Source of the DNA: Gigaspora margarita
Taxonomy: Eukaryota > Glomeromycota > Glomeromycetes > Diversisporales > Gigasporaceae
Direction: 5' to 3'
DNA length: 64,000 nt
NCBI GenBank assembly: GCA_009809945.1
Contig: WTPW01002132.1
Span: 49,079 to 113,078, forward strand
Part shown: positions 1-10,735 of the stretch, piece after piece
How the letters are laid out: each line of letters begins with the position of its first letter
Position numbering within the stretch: position 1 is the stretch's first letter
Notes under the pieces: generated by a model
What the model saw: only the letters and a program-made list of their open reading frames with translations
What the model was told of the DNA's origin: nothing
The model's database searches: none
Translations under genes and position numbers: made by a program

Positions 1-528
1 CGCAATACATTGTAACAGATTTAATTTATCTTTCCATTCCATTTTTACTATATCATGTAGATTTTTGCGCAAACAACCTAATGATGCATATTTCATGACA
101 AGAATATAATCTTTAGAAGCTTCGTCTCTTGATATACCAAAGCATTTTAAAAATGTTGGATTCTTAATTCCAATATCACAATATGCTTTTAACTTATTAT
201 TAAAATGAATTATATATTAATATTATTAATATAAATGAAATAACGAATAATATTTATTAATAATAATATTTCATAAAGATTACCTCTCTTATAAATTCTT
301 CGTGATAATTATTTGATTTATGAAGTAATTTAAGCGCAACTTTTCTAAGTATATATTGACTTTTATCATACCATCTAGCATAATATACAGTTGCAAATCC
401 ACCTTTACCTATCTCCTTAATTTCTAAAAATTCATCATAAGAAATCCAAGAAATTTGATATTTATTTTCTATTAATATTTTTTTCAAGTCGTCAATAATT
501 TCTGAATTATGTATCCACTCGTTTGTGC
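1..528 (-). CDS. partial protein kinase, N-lobe (edge-truncated)
   Basis: N-terminal half of a Ser/Thr- or Tyr-like kinase of the expanded Glomeromycotina type, running off the left edge. The exon at 284-528 reads TNEWIHNSEIIDDL, then WISYDEF, the glycine loop GKGGFATVY and the ATP-binding lysine in VALK. A 5' splice site (GAG|GTAATC at 283) and a 3' splice site (AAG| at 193) frame a 91-nt intron at 193-283. The next exon, 1-192, continues in frame with KAYCDIGIKNPTFLKCFG and YILVMKYASLGCLRKNL, which is helix C to the hinge. The catalytic loop and C-lobe lie outside the window. The frame upstream of residue L (TTG at 487) is open to an AG at about 529, so TTG is not the start; another exon probably lies near 606-660 (possible donor GGTATT). 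Substrate unknown; families like this are presumed cytosolic signalling kinases. Fold assignment is sure, intactness unknown. Confidence 0.85.
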
Positions 529-938
529 CTATTATTTATTTATAAAATTATTCAGTTAATAATTTAATATGAATGTATTTTATAAAATTAATTATGATAT
601 AATACCTATTATTAAATCTTTTTCCCTAATCAACGATTTAAAGTAGTTATTAAATAAGTATTATAAACATAATATATATACAGAAATGTTATTAATGAGT
701 ATTATAATTTGTTAACCTGGAGGCATCAGGTCGACTAATCGAATACCAATCAGGTGCAGCAATCTTCTTATAACTTGAAGATACTCTTATGAATTAACCT
801 TTCTAAAAATTTAGAACATCGTTCTAATCTTATTTTAACTCTAACCATGAATCTAAAGTATATGCACTTTTTTTTCACTGATCTTATGATTGGGTTGTGA
901 TATGTCTCAAAACACTAGCTCAAATTTAACTTTTATAT
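529..938. other. intergenic, between kinase and Sel1 gene
   Basis: AT-rich. On the minus strand 606-660 could be a further 5' kinase exon (open frame ending at a possible GT donor near 604). Nothing else resolved. Confidence 0.4.
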
Positions 939-2386
939 TTACCTTTGATACCAGTATTTGGCTTTATCTAGATCCCTTGTTATTCCAATTCCATTTCGAT
1001 AACATTCTGCAACCGAAGACATTCCATTAGCGTCACCCATTTCTGCAGATTTTTGATAATAAACGAATGTCTTATATTCATCCTTTTCAACTCCAACTCC
1101 ATGTTGATAAAAATTTCCAACAATATATGCTCCACTCATGTTCCCCATCTCTGCTGAGTTTAGAAAATAAACGAATGCCTTATGTTCATCCTTTTCAACA
1201 CCAATTCCATTTTGATAACAATATCCAATATTATATGTTCCACTCGCGCTCCCCATGTCTGCAGATTTTTGATAATAAACGAATGCCTTATGTTCATCTT
1301 TTTCAATTCCAATTCCATGTTGATAACAATATCCAAAATTATATGTTCCACTTGCGTTCCCCATCTCTGCAGATTTTTGATAATAAACGAATGCCTTATG
1401 TTCATCCTTTTCAACTCCAATTCCATTTTTATAACAATATCCAACTTGATTTATTCCACTTGCGTCCCCCATCTCTGCTGATTTTTGATAATAAATAAAT
1501 GCCTTATGTTCATCCTTTTCAACTCCAATTCCATTTTTATAACAATATCCAACTTGATTTGTTCCACTTGTGTCCCCCATCTCTGCTGATTTTTGATAAT
1601 AAACGAATGCATTATGTTCATCCTTTTCAACTCCAATTCCATTTTGATAACAATATCCAACATTATATGTTCCATCCGCGTCCCCCATCTCTGCAGATTT
1701 TTGATAATAAACGAATGCCTTATGTTCATCCTTTTCAACTCCAATTCCATGNNNNNNNNNNNNNNNNNNNNNNNNNNNNNNNNNNNNNNNNNNNNNNNNN
1801 NNNNNNNNNNNNNNNNNNNNNNNNNNNNNNNNNNNNNNNNNNNNNNNNNNNNNNNNNNNNNNNNNNNNNNNNNNNNNNNNNNNNNNNNNNNNNNNNNNTC
1901 TGCAGATTTTTGATAATAAACGAATGCCTTATGTTCATCCTTTTCAACTCCAATTCCATGACGATAACAATATCCAACCCAATTTTTTCCACTCGCGTTT
2001 CCTATCTCTGCGGATTTTTGATAGTAAACGAATGCCATATGTCCATCCTTTTCGACCCATTTACCACAATGATAACAATTTGCGATAACGATTTGAATGA
2101 TAGGATTGATTCGATTATTTAAACAATAATTAATAATATTCTTTGGACTTTGCTTATTCTTTATCAGAAATTGTTCTAATATGTCAAGGATCAAATCTGG
2201 ACCTCTGTTTTTGGATATTTCTTCATTATACAGATTACACATTTCTTTAACAATTTCATTAAAAAAGTCATGTGACTTGTTATCTTCTAAATACAGTTTG
2301 GTAACATTGTTGGTTATTTGCGTTATATCTGAAGAATTGTCGATTTTTTCTGAATCCTTTTCGAATATATTGTTGTAAATTGACAT
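939..2386 (-). CDS. Sel1-like repeat (SLR) protein, interrupted by assembly gap
   Basis: ATG at 2386 (AAG-ATG context) opens a roughly 90-residue helical, non-repeat N-region (FNEIVKEMCNLYNEE ... LILDILEQFL), followed by tandem 36-residue Sel1 repeats of the type VGYCYxNGIGVEKDEHKAF(V/I)YYQKSAEMG. About two repeats lie before the N block and seven after it, ending KAKYWYQR and TAA at 939-941. Sel1 repeats form TPR-like alpha-solenoids that scaffold protein complexes; in these fungi they are a hugely expanded family, often coupled to kinases. The two halves are in different frames only because the N run is 147 bases, while 36-residue periodicity requires a length of 1 modulo 3 (46 or 154). I therefore treat it as one intact gene with a mis-sized gap. 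Open frames on the opposite strand are shadows of the repeat. Partner proteins unknown. Confidence 0.85.
1752..1898. other. assembly gap inside Sel1 repeats
   Basis: 147 consecutive Ns in the middle of near-identical 108-bp repeats, a classic site for repeat collapse. See findings for the predicted true length. Confidence 0.95.
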
Positions 2387-3000
2387 CTTGCTGCAGGAAA
2401 GGCGTTACAGTACATAAATTTATTGAAGATATGTATTACGTCGCACAACGTACATTTACATTTTAGACGCAATTGCCGCATGCAGATTGTAACACATAAC
2501 TATTGACAAAGATAGTATCAATTTTATATTAATTATTTATGCTTTTCTAATATAAGGAAAAAAAAGAGACAACATAATAATAACTTGATTTTATCTATTT
2601 TAATTTATTTAAACTAAGTAAACATGATACGTAGATCGCCTGAGGGCGAGTTCTCAATTGGTCCAATGGTAAATCACAATTTAACATAGGTCAATCAATT
2701 CAATACATTATTAGTTAACTAGTTGCTTGAGTTGCTTAAATGGAGTTAGAAATAAGTGTATATATTGTATTGTGTTGATATATTATATATTTAGAAATGA
2801 ATAAGCTTTTTTACTGAATTATTAGTTCCTGATTATTGTCTAAAACATAATACTTTTATGTAAAAAGATATAACTTTAATATGTTTAATTGCGAGTTCAG
2901 AATTAACTTGTTTGAACATTACGGGAGATTATTCTATTTTTTTATTTTAAAAGTTTGTTTTTGAAAATTAAATAAGTATAAATATAATTAGATTTTTTAA
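2387..3000. other. intergenic
   Basis: Upstream region of the Sel1 gene, AT-rich. A small hairpin (TCGCC-TGAG-GGCGA) lies near 2636. No coding frame or RNA gene recognised. Confidence 0.4.
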
Positions 3001-3405
3001 TAAATTTTTGTTAATAAATGATCATATTAATAAGTAGATATGCTAAAGATAAAAGTATTTATTATATATTTAGAGTTAATTATGTTATTTACCTTATAGG
3101 TAATTGGATACTAAATTGATAATTTTGAAACATTAATATTATTTTATTAGTTTTTTATAATGTTTTTATTAATTGATTGATTATTTTAAATATTATAAAT
3201 GTTATCAATTTTGTTTAGTTTTTTTGATAAATATTTGCTAGTAAAATGATCATATTAATAAGTAGATATGTTAAAGATAAAAGTATTTATTATATATTTA
3301 GAGTTAATTACATTATTTATCTTATTGGTAACAGGATACTAAATTGATAATTTTGAAACATTAATAAAGTTTTGATAGTGTTTTTATAATGTTTTTATTG
3401 TTTGA
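3001..3405. repeat. direct repeat, two ~175-bp copies
   Basis: Copies at about 3001-3175 and 3228-3405 share long stretches (ATCATATTAATAAGTAGATA, then TTATATATTTAGAGTTAATT and GATACTAAATTGATAATTTT) at a constant offset of 227-228 bp. They are separated by about 50 bp. No coding potential. Confidence 0.85.
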
Positions 3406-3784
3406 ATAATTATATTAAATATTATACATGTTAATTCAATGTTGTTTAGTATGAAATTATATTTATTATCTAAGTTGATTTAATAGTATATATAAAAATT
3501 TTTAGATTTATTATTAAAGATATTCAATTTTACTGCTCCACCTCAGTGAAAAAGATTTGAAATTTTCTTTGTTCTTTAGGAACATAAAATATTAAATTTA
3601 TGTTCCCAAAAAAAGTTTTAATGGTCCTATAATAAAAATTGAAATTACAATCTGATCCCATAGCTAAAAATACATATATACCATGCCAAGACAAAAAAAC
3701 ATCATACATGCCATACTACGGCTAATAAAAAAAAAAAAAAAAAAAAAAAAAAATTCATGACATGGCAAAAAAACTATCAATGCC
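3406..3784. other. intergenic with A27 tract
   Basis: No gene seen. A 27-base A run at 3727-3753 lies just before the first recognisable gypsy pol sequence and may mark the tail of another retroelement. Confidence 0.5.
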
Positions 3785-4200
3785 CTATTTTAAGATACCC
3801 AGACTAGTCCAAAACCTTCTAACTGCATACCTGATGCTTTCAGAGTAGGGCTTTGAGCCATTTTGGTACAAAAAGATGAAAATAAGAAGGAATATACCAT
3901 AGCTTATGCCAATAAAAGTCTCACCTAAGCTTAATAAAATTATGACACTACTGAGTTGAAATGTTATATCATAATCTGAGATGTCAAGCATTTCTATCAC
4001 TACCTTGGCTATAAGCCTTCATTATTGTAACCAACCACACTATGTTAAAATGGTTACAAACTACATGCCCAAGGGGCATCAAGCTCAGTAGATTTTATAG
4101 TTACAGGCTTATAATTACACAATCGTCTACTGAGCTTGTAGAAAGCATCATAACTCTGATGCTCTATCACAAATGATAGAAGAAAGTCCCTTAGATAGCA

Positions 4201-5043
4201 GGAAATAAATAGAAGTCTTCCATACTGTGGTAAAAAATTATTCTTCTAATAACTTTGATGGCAAGCTATCTAAGAGGCAGACTCTAGTAATGAAGAAGAA
4301 GAATTACAAATTGATGCTTAATAGCTAAGAAAGAGCCAGAAAAGTGATAATGAACCAAATAACTCTGGGTCTTCAAGCCAGGAGTATGAATGGGAATTCA
4401 CCAACCACCAAGTGGAACAAGATCACTTCCAAGAAGAGCTACTGCACTAGTTAGCCTATGAACTGTGGTAGAAAATAACCTGAACAGAACAAATAGGGTA
4501 TTATATGAATAGAAATTAAAGTTACCAAGATAACTACAAGCCACAACCCATGGATAAAAATAAAGTATATCTCATCAACTTATTCCAGTAGATAGATTCA
4601 ATCACAAAATTAGAATTTAAGAGAGTAACTAACTATAATATTCCTGGAATGGAAGGTCCTTTTTTATCTGGAACCAAAGCTAGTAGAGCCCTGACATTTA
4701 TACACCTATATGGAAATTGATCCTGAAGACTGGACTCAACTCTTTGATGAATTCACTAATTGAAAAACTATGATAGTATATAAAGAAAGAAACTAATTAG
4801 AGAACTCATCATCAAGAAAGCCAATTATATATATATACTAGAATTTATTTTTATACTCACCTGATATTGGTTATGGAGATAGAAATGCTTGAAAAATCAT
4901 CTGACCAAGATTAAAAATAAAAGGAAAAAACAGAACTATCAATAAAGAGAGGTTGGTCAGAACAAAGTAGGGTAAGTAGAGGGGCCTATTAATCAATCGC
5001 TAATAGTAAAAATCTGCTAAAATGGTAGAATCTAACAAATATA
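4201..5043 (+). other. linker region of the gypsy remnant
   Basis: Broken frames include an acidic, serine-rich stretch (SNEEEELQIDA; SDNEPNNSGSSSQEYEWEF) and ITKLEFKRVTNYNIPG. This may be retroelement-encoded (gag or linker) but was not matched to a family. No intact gene. Confidence 0.4.
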
Positions 5044-5366
5044 GAGTGTCATAAGTTGAAAGGGCCATTTTTACATATAGTTTATTTTGTCTTAATTGAG
5101 TTTAATTATTTGTTTTGATTTTTAGACTAATTTGAATTAAACAAATGTCACAATTTTGATTGGTTAAACATAACAGATAACTATCAGATAATCTCGTGAT
5201 ATGTTTGCTCTACACAACTTCATATAATTTTTCTTTTACAATATCTTGATTTTTATTATACAAATCAACTTTCCTTTATATTGAAAATATCAATCATATC
5301 AAAATTTATATAAAAACTCATTTGTCAAAAAATTGTAAAAATGGGGCCTTTTAACTTGGAACACCC
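5044..5366. mobile_element. MITE copy A (GGGCC-TIR family)
   Basis: Terminal inverted repeats: the left end reads AGTTGAAAGGGCCATTTTTAC and the right end is its complement (GTAAAAATGGGGCCTTTTAAC). The interior matches the copy at 17214-17552 almost throughout, including the shared TATAGTTTATTTTGT stretch. No ORF. Confidence 0.85.
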
Positions 5367-5594
5367 ATATATCGTAAAAGCAAGTCATGTAATGCACCAA
5401 AATTAACTCTGCTCACCTTATAGATAAAGACAACCTACATACAGTTTCTCCAACATTTCTGATATGTCTTTTCAGAGTTGTTCCAAAATTTCTTTCATGG
5501 CAAGCTTAGCTCAAATTATAACTAAGTATACTCTGCCATGTTGCAGGCTTATAGAAAAGCCAAAAAGAGTATCTAAGAAGATATCTACAAGGAT

Positions 5595-5642
5595 GGATAT
5601 TGTTATTAAAATGGAATTGGTGTTGAAAAAGATGAACAAGAA
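5595..5642 (+). pseudogene. single Sel1-repeat motif
   Basis: Reads GYCY*NGIGVEKDEQ, a clear Sel1 core with one stop, followed by a Lys/Gln-rich broken frame. It is an isolated host-gene scrap inside the retroelement/MITE cluster, with no other repeat beside it. Confidence 0.7.
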
Positions 5643-6713
5643 AATATATACAAGTTCTAAATTCAATAGTCAAAAGCAGAAATTAGGAAAAAAGGTAGAA
5701 AAGTCAAGAAAATCAAAAATACAACAACAAGATAAAAAGATTAGCAGATGAGAACTAGATCGAACTAGTAAAAGAAAAATAAACAAAAAAGAATCTGCTA
5801 TGCCCTGACAATAATAGCTGAACTAAAAAAAAAGAGCAAGGCCCTTAGAAAGACATAAGAAGCAGTTAGAACCACAAACAAGAAAGTGTAAAAACTAATT
5901 AGGGTGTATCAAAAAAGCCACCTTCTTACAAAAAAAAAACAGAGAAATACTTACAAATAAGACATACAAAATCTAATATAAAGCTCAATCCAGTCCAGGT
6001 TATCAGTGCTCTGAAAAGATAATTAAGCTCAAGATCATTAGAACCGTCATAAAAATCCCAACTGGATCACCTGTGGGTGGCCCAGATAATACTAGATAAT
6101 AAAAAAATTCTGTTACAGGTCACCCAGATAAATACTAGGTAATAAAAAAATTTTGCTACAGGTCACACACAAGTGGGCAGTCTAATTCTAAAAAAAAAAC
6201 AAACTTCAAAAAAAAGTAGGCTAAAAAAAAAAAGACAAATTAAAAAAAATGGCTTAGAAAAAAAAAATTCAAAAAAAAGTAGGTTAAAAAAAAAGAAAGA
6301 CAAAATTAAAAAAAATTGGCTTAGAAAAAAAAAGCTATTTTACGCTATTTTTACTCATTTCTCCCTTTCTTTCTCTTTTCCTCTCTTTTTCTCTTCCTTT
6401 CTTTTTCTTTCTCTCTCTTTCTCTCTCTCTTTCTTCAATTTGTTTGATCGACTTATTTATTTTATAGATTATTACAGGTTATTGATTTGGCAGAATCAGT
6501 TTGGAGAGTTATTCATTGGCAGGTAATATAAGGTATACAAGAGAAACTAGAAACAATAAATATACAGCTGAAATAAGTAATATGAAACAAATCATTACCT
6601 ATTATAACCAACCCATATGGGTTACCATATGGGTGACCCATGGGTTGACCCAAGGGTGATCTATGGGTTGACTACTTGAGTGGGCCATTATTCAATCTGG
6701 GTTACCTACCTAC
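5643..6713. other. low-complexity region with A-rich, polypyrimidine and direct-repeat DNA
   Basis: A Lys-rich broken frame to about 5940. Two near-identical direct repeats occur at about 6090-6170 (ACAGGTCAC ... ACTAG.TAATAAAAAAATT). Poly-A/Lys tracts lie at 6188-6335 and a pure polypyrimidine run at 6354-6436. GGGTTACC/GGGTGACC inverted words occur at 6605-6670. No gene. Confidence 0.5.
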
Positions 6714-7079
6714 CAGGAACAGTGAAAATATTGATTTATATTGATTATATGTAGATCAATATTTTTAGGCCAAATCATAGAGAAATCGATATTTACAATT
6801 TTTAATATAGTATAACAATACAATACCACTTTGGGCAAAATTAAGAGTATAATTTGGGCCAGACACCAAATTTGGCTAACCTAAACTATCAGTAAGTTTC
6901 AGAAAAGTAGACAATTAACAAACCGTTTGCTAGAAAATTATTATTAATCACGTTACATTTTGTTATACCAAATCGTGCATTTTGATTGGCCAATCTTGGT
7001 AAATTGATATAAATCAATATTTTTGACCAAATCAATCAATATTTTTGCTAAATCAAATTGATATTTTTTACTGTCCCTG
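6714..7079. mobile_element. hAT-like MITE, 366 bp
   Basis: TIRs CAGGAACAGTGAAAATAT and (complement) CAGGGACAGTAAAAAATAT. Flanking 8-mers ctacctac (6706-6713) and ccacccac (7080-7087) look like one target duplication separated by two C/T differences. Interior repeats of ATTGATTTATATTGAT. No ORF. Confidence 0.75.
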
Positions 7080-8370
7080 CCACCCACTGCAGGTACCTAA
7101 GTGTTACTTACTTGGGTCAGAAACTAAGACTATGAGCCTCACAACAATGGACCTACAAAAATATGTATTCCTAGAGACATATTTACAGTACAAGCAATAC
7201 TCATAGCATTTCGATTACTCAAGTTGAAAATTAATAGAGAGGCAAAGTCAAAACTTCCAGATGAAAATTAGAAACCTGTACAAAAAAAAGAAGAATAGAG
7301 TATTACTAAAAGTACTAAAAAAAGGGAATTAAATTCCATACTAACTTTTGCACATGATTACCTGACAGGTGCTCATTTTGGAAAACATATAATGTTCTAT
7401 AAAATACGAAATTATTATTACTTGCCCCAAATGTATAGTGATATATATGAAAACATCAAAATATATAAAACTTGTCAATGGCGTAGAGCAGAAAAAATAA
7501 AAGAATTACTTCATCAATACTGTTGATGCACTCTTCTACCAGATTGGTATCAACATTATAGGGCCTCTATCTATTACATCCTGAACTAATTGGTACATTG
7601 TAGTTGCAACTAACTATATGACAAAATGGCCTGAGACTTGTGCCATCCCTTAAGGCAATGATAAAGAAGTGGCCAAGTTTATCTATGAGAAAGTAATATG
7701 CCAGCATGGGTATTCAAAGTACATACTATCCAATAGAGGGTTCTATTTTCAAAATCAACTCACCAATGAACTACTTGCTGCTTTAACCATCAAGCACCAG
7801 TACTTGACCCTATATTATTCCCAAACCAATGGGTTTGTAGAGCGATTCAACAAGGCCCTATATAATGCAATCTCCTAGTTAGTAGTAAATATAACTAATT
7901 GGAATCTACTACTCTCTTCAATTCTTTTTGCATACTGTAATACAAAACAAGCCTTTATTTGTAAAATGCTATTTTACTTGGTTTATGAAAGAAAAGCTAA
8001 GCTATCTTTACATTCTAGCAAATCCTGTGACTTGCTAAATAAAATGATCATCTAAGAATATATGAAATCAATTATGATTTACCAGCAGTCTGTAAACAAG
8101 CAGAACGTAAATACAAGTAACACAGGCAAAGCAGAAAGAACAACATGATCCAAGCCATGCCTAATTTAACAATAGGGATAAGGTCCTGCTGTATAAAGAA
8201 CAATGGGCACACATAGCCATAAGCTAGTATCCAAATAGAAAGGACTGTATTATATCTACAACAACCTTTCAAATAGTGCATACAAGCTAAGAGAGTTGGG
8301 AGAAAAAGTACTTACAATACTTGTAAATAAAAAATTATTGAAACTGTACTATAAATACAAAATATAAAGA

Positions 8371-8749
8371 CAACAATTTCCCCAAACTTTAAATAAAAAA
8401 CAAAAAGAGAATATTTTTTTCATTCTAGAAAATCTCTCCTTGGTTCAAAAGATCTAGCATGACAAGACATTCTTATCCCAATTGATATGAATCTAAGCAT
8501 CTTGTTCTTTCACTCTTGATTAAATCAATGAAACAATAGCTTCCATTACTTACTACCTCCTGATATGGGCCCTTTGCTTGGGCAACCAAATTGAAAGCCT
8601 AGTGTATGCCTTCTACTTGGGCTCCCTTATTGACCTTCTCCCTAGAAGTTAACAACTATATCTCTGAAGGATTATATCTTACCACTATTTTATGAATTTT
8701 TTATACATTTATTATATGTTTGAACAGCATGTCGTTGAACAGTTATACT
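8371..8749. other. intergenic after gypsy pol
   Basis: No LTR, polypurine tract or coding frame could be identified with confidence. Confidence 0.4.
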
Positions 8750-9556
8750 ACTCCAAGCAGTGTTGGCCAAAAATGCAGTCATATGATATTTTTTATATGA
8801 CCACTAGTCATAATGGTCATATAATGATAGTCATATAGGTTTTGGTCATATAAATTATGACTTATTTTTATGACTAATATGACCATTAGTCATATGACCA
8901 ATTATGACCTAGTCATATAGCTAGTATATAAAATTACTATATTTTAAATATAAATTGCTTTAGTTTGTGACTCAACACATTCTTAAAATAATTATATGTA
9001 TCATATTTAGGGAAGTGCAATAAATTATGTGATTAGGGTTTACATAGGTCCTGACCCCCTAGTGATAGGACTGTTGACAATCAAATTTCATAAAACTCAA
9101 AAATTGCTTTAACCTAAAAATAAGCTGCCCCACAATTAGGGTGCGGGACGAGCCAGGCTAAGCCCAGAAACTTGCGGGCCGGGCCGGGCTTTGGTTCAAT
9201 TCGGGNCTTAATTTTTGAGCCCGCTATTGTTCAGTCTATACACAGATCGGGCTTGTTAAATAATGGGCTGGGTTCAAGCTTTATAAGAAAGCCCGATAAG
9301 GCCCGATAATACCTGGTAAGCTTATAGTCAAAATCAATAGAGAACTTGATGACATTACTGTGCCGGCTTAGTTTGATCATTAACCAAAGTACTTAAGGTT
9401 AAATGGTTTAAAGTGATAAATCATTACATATAATTACGGGTATAAGATTTCTCTTTCGGATTATCACAATAATACTAAATACTATCTACAATCGTTAACT
9501 GCTTGTCCTCCCTTCATAAGTGAAAACTAAACCCTTATATAGTTTTAATTCGTAGG

Positions 9557-9655
9557 GGAGCTTTAATCTCTCGATTGGAGCTTTGACCACCTGTTTGGAG
9601 CTTTGATCACCCGTTTGGAGCTTTGATCACCCGTTTGGAGATCTAATCACCTGAC
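9557..9655. repeat. 20-bp tandem repeat, ~5 copies
   Basis: Unit GGAGCTTTGATCACCCGTTT, two copies exact and three variant. Confidence 0.85.
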
Positions 9656-9990
9656 TATGCCACAACTATGCCAATATAAGAAATACATAATTATACTAAT
9701 AAAAGAATAAAAATTGAGCATAAAGGTTTTTTTCATCAGTATTGACCTACATTCATATCGAGAATTCCATTTTTGTCTTTGCATTTCTCCTGTTTCCCAC
9801 TGAATTCACATCTCTGATATTTTCAACCTTCATCATCCAAACTCTACAAGCACCATCAACTTCCAGGTCATTTTTATAAGACTCTCCAGCCATATCATAC
9901 TTTCGGTTCATTGGGCTTTTATTATATTTAATTACACTAAACCGGGTCTTAAATGATTCAACTTTTTCTTCCACTCTATACATGCAGCTT

Positions 9991-10326
9991 CTAAAGTTCC
10001 ATACCTTCAGTTGGTTTTCCTTCTTCACCTTCAGTTCCATTCGATTCACTCTTGGTGCAACCTTTGACTTTATCATATCCCTCGTGATATCGTGCAGGTA
10101 GAATGTTTGGACGACTCACATGAGATTTGGGGTTGTTTTTCCCGGCACTTAATACATTCTTATTTTTATCTTTGGTTAGGCCGATTCCAATGTGATAACA
10201 ACACTTAAGACCCCATATTATACTAGTATGACCCGTATCAGTAGGTTTTTGATAATTATTGAATGTCTTTGGTTCATACTTTTCAATTCTGATCCCATTT
10301 TTGTAAAAGTTTCCAAGATCGTTCAT
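9991..10326 (-). pseudogene. captured Sel1-repeat gene fragment
   Basis: Reads NDLGNFYKNGIRIEKYEPKT, NNYQKPTDTGHTS and CCYHIGIGLTKDKNKN, which is two degenerate Sel1 repeats, then a non-Sel1 polar tail to TAG at 9991. It has no credible promoter or start of its own and lies wholly inside the element at 9137-10991, so it is best explained as a host gene piece captured by the transposon. An overlapping open frame (9753-10076) may be a shifted continuation. Whether it is transcribed is unknown. Confidence 0.7.
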
Positions 10327-10344
10327 TTCTTCAACACGACCTAT

Positions 10345-10735
10345 AGTTTTTTAAAAACTAATAAATTTCGTCAAAAAAGAATAAAGGCTTTGTTTGAATA
10401 AAAATAGGCCTTGCCGAAGAATAGTATTGAAATTTTACACAATTTTTTTTTAAAAACGAATTTTCGTCAAAAAATAATTAGAATTGAATAAAGGCTTTGT
10501 TTGAGCAAAAATGTAGAATAGGAATTGAAACTTTTTTAAAAACAAATTTTCATTGAAAATAATTAGAAATGAATAAAGGCTTCGTTTGAATGAAAATGGA
10601 CTTTGCCAAAGAATAGGAATTGTAATTTTATAAAATTTTTTAAAACCGAATTTTCGTCGAAAAATAATTAAAATGAATAAAGGCTTTGTTTGAGCAAAAA
10701 TGGATCGTGCCAAGAATAGAAATTGAAACTTTATG
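10345..10735. repeat. ~90-105-bp tandem repeat, 4 copies
   Basis: Each unit has AACGAATTTTCGTC-AAAA, then GAATAAAGGCTTTGTTTGA and AAAATGG..TTGCC.AAGAATAG. Copies start near 10345, 10442, 10531 and 10630. Confidence 0.85.

Larger units (their letters stand above)
3785..8370 (+). pseudogene. pol: decayed Ty3/gypsy retrotransposon pol (RNase H and integrase)
   Basis: The first segment, 3790-4200, reads through several stops as the RT-linked RNase H domain: RYPD.SKPF, GL.AILVQKDENKKEYTIAYANKSL, NYDTTEL, then DVKHF.HYLGYKP and the hallmark SDALSQM. The second, 7340-8370, is integrase: a zinc-binding-like start (AHDYLTGAHFGKHIMF ... CQWRR), core GINIIGPL, VVATNYMTKWPE, YSKYILSNRGFYFQNQL and TNGFVERFNKAL, then the C-terminal GDKVLLYKEQW and YKLRELGEKVL. 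Two catalytic positions that are Asp in the family are Asn here (ATNY, LSNRG), while the Glu in VERFNKAL is kept. Stops often sit where CAA/CAG, TGG or GA-type codons are expected. The 3.1 kb between the two parts holds MITEs and low-complexity DNA. The 5' RT and gag are absent and no LTR was recognised. Certainly inactive. Confidence 0.85.

Noticed and set aside
1067..2122. Plus-strand ORFs across the Sel1 gene
   Set aside because: Antisense shadows of a codon-periodic repeat; they keep the 36-residue period and are rich in His/Phe/Ile.
2630..2700. Possible tRNA near CGCCTGAGGGCGAGTTCTCAA
   Set aside because: No acceptor pairing or proper T-arm; only a small hairpin.
3785..4000. Minus-strand ORF of 71 residues
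   Set aside because: Antisense of the gypsy RNase H segment, which is recognisable on the plus strand.
6173..6526. Lys-rich then Ser/Phe-rich ORF
   Set aside because: Product of poly-A and polypyrimidine tracts; no domain.
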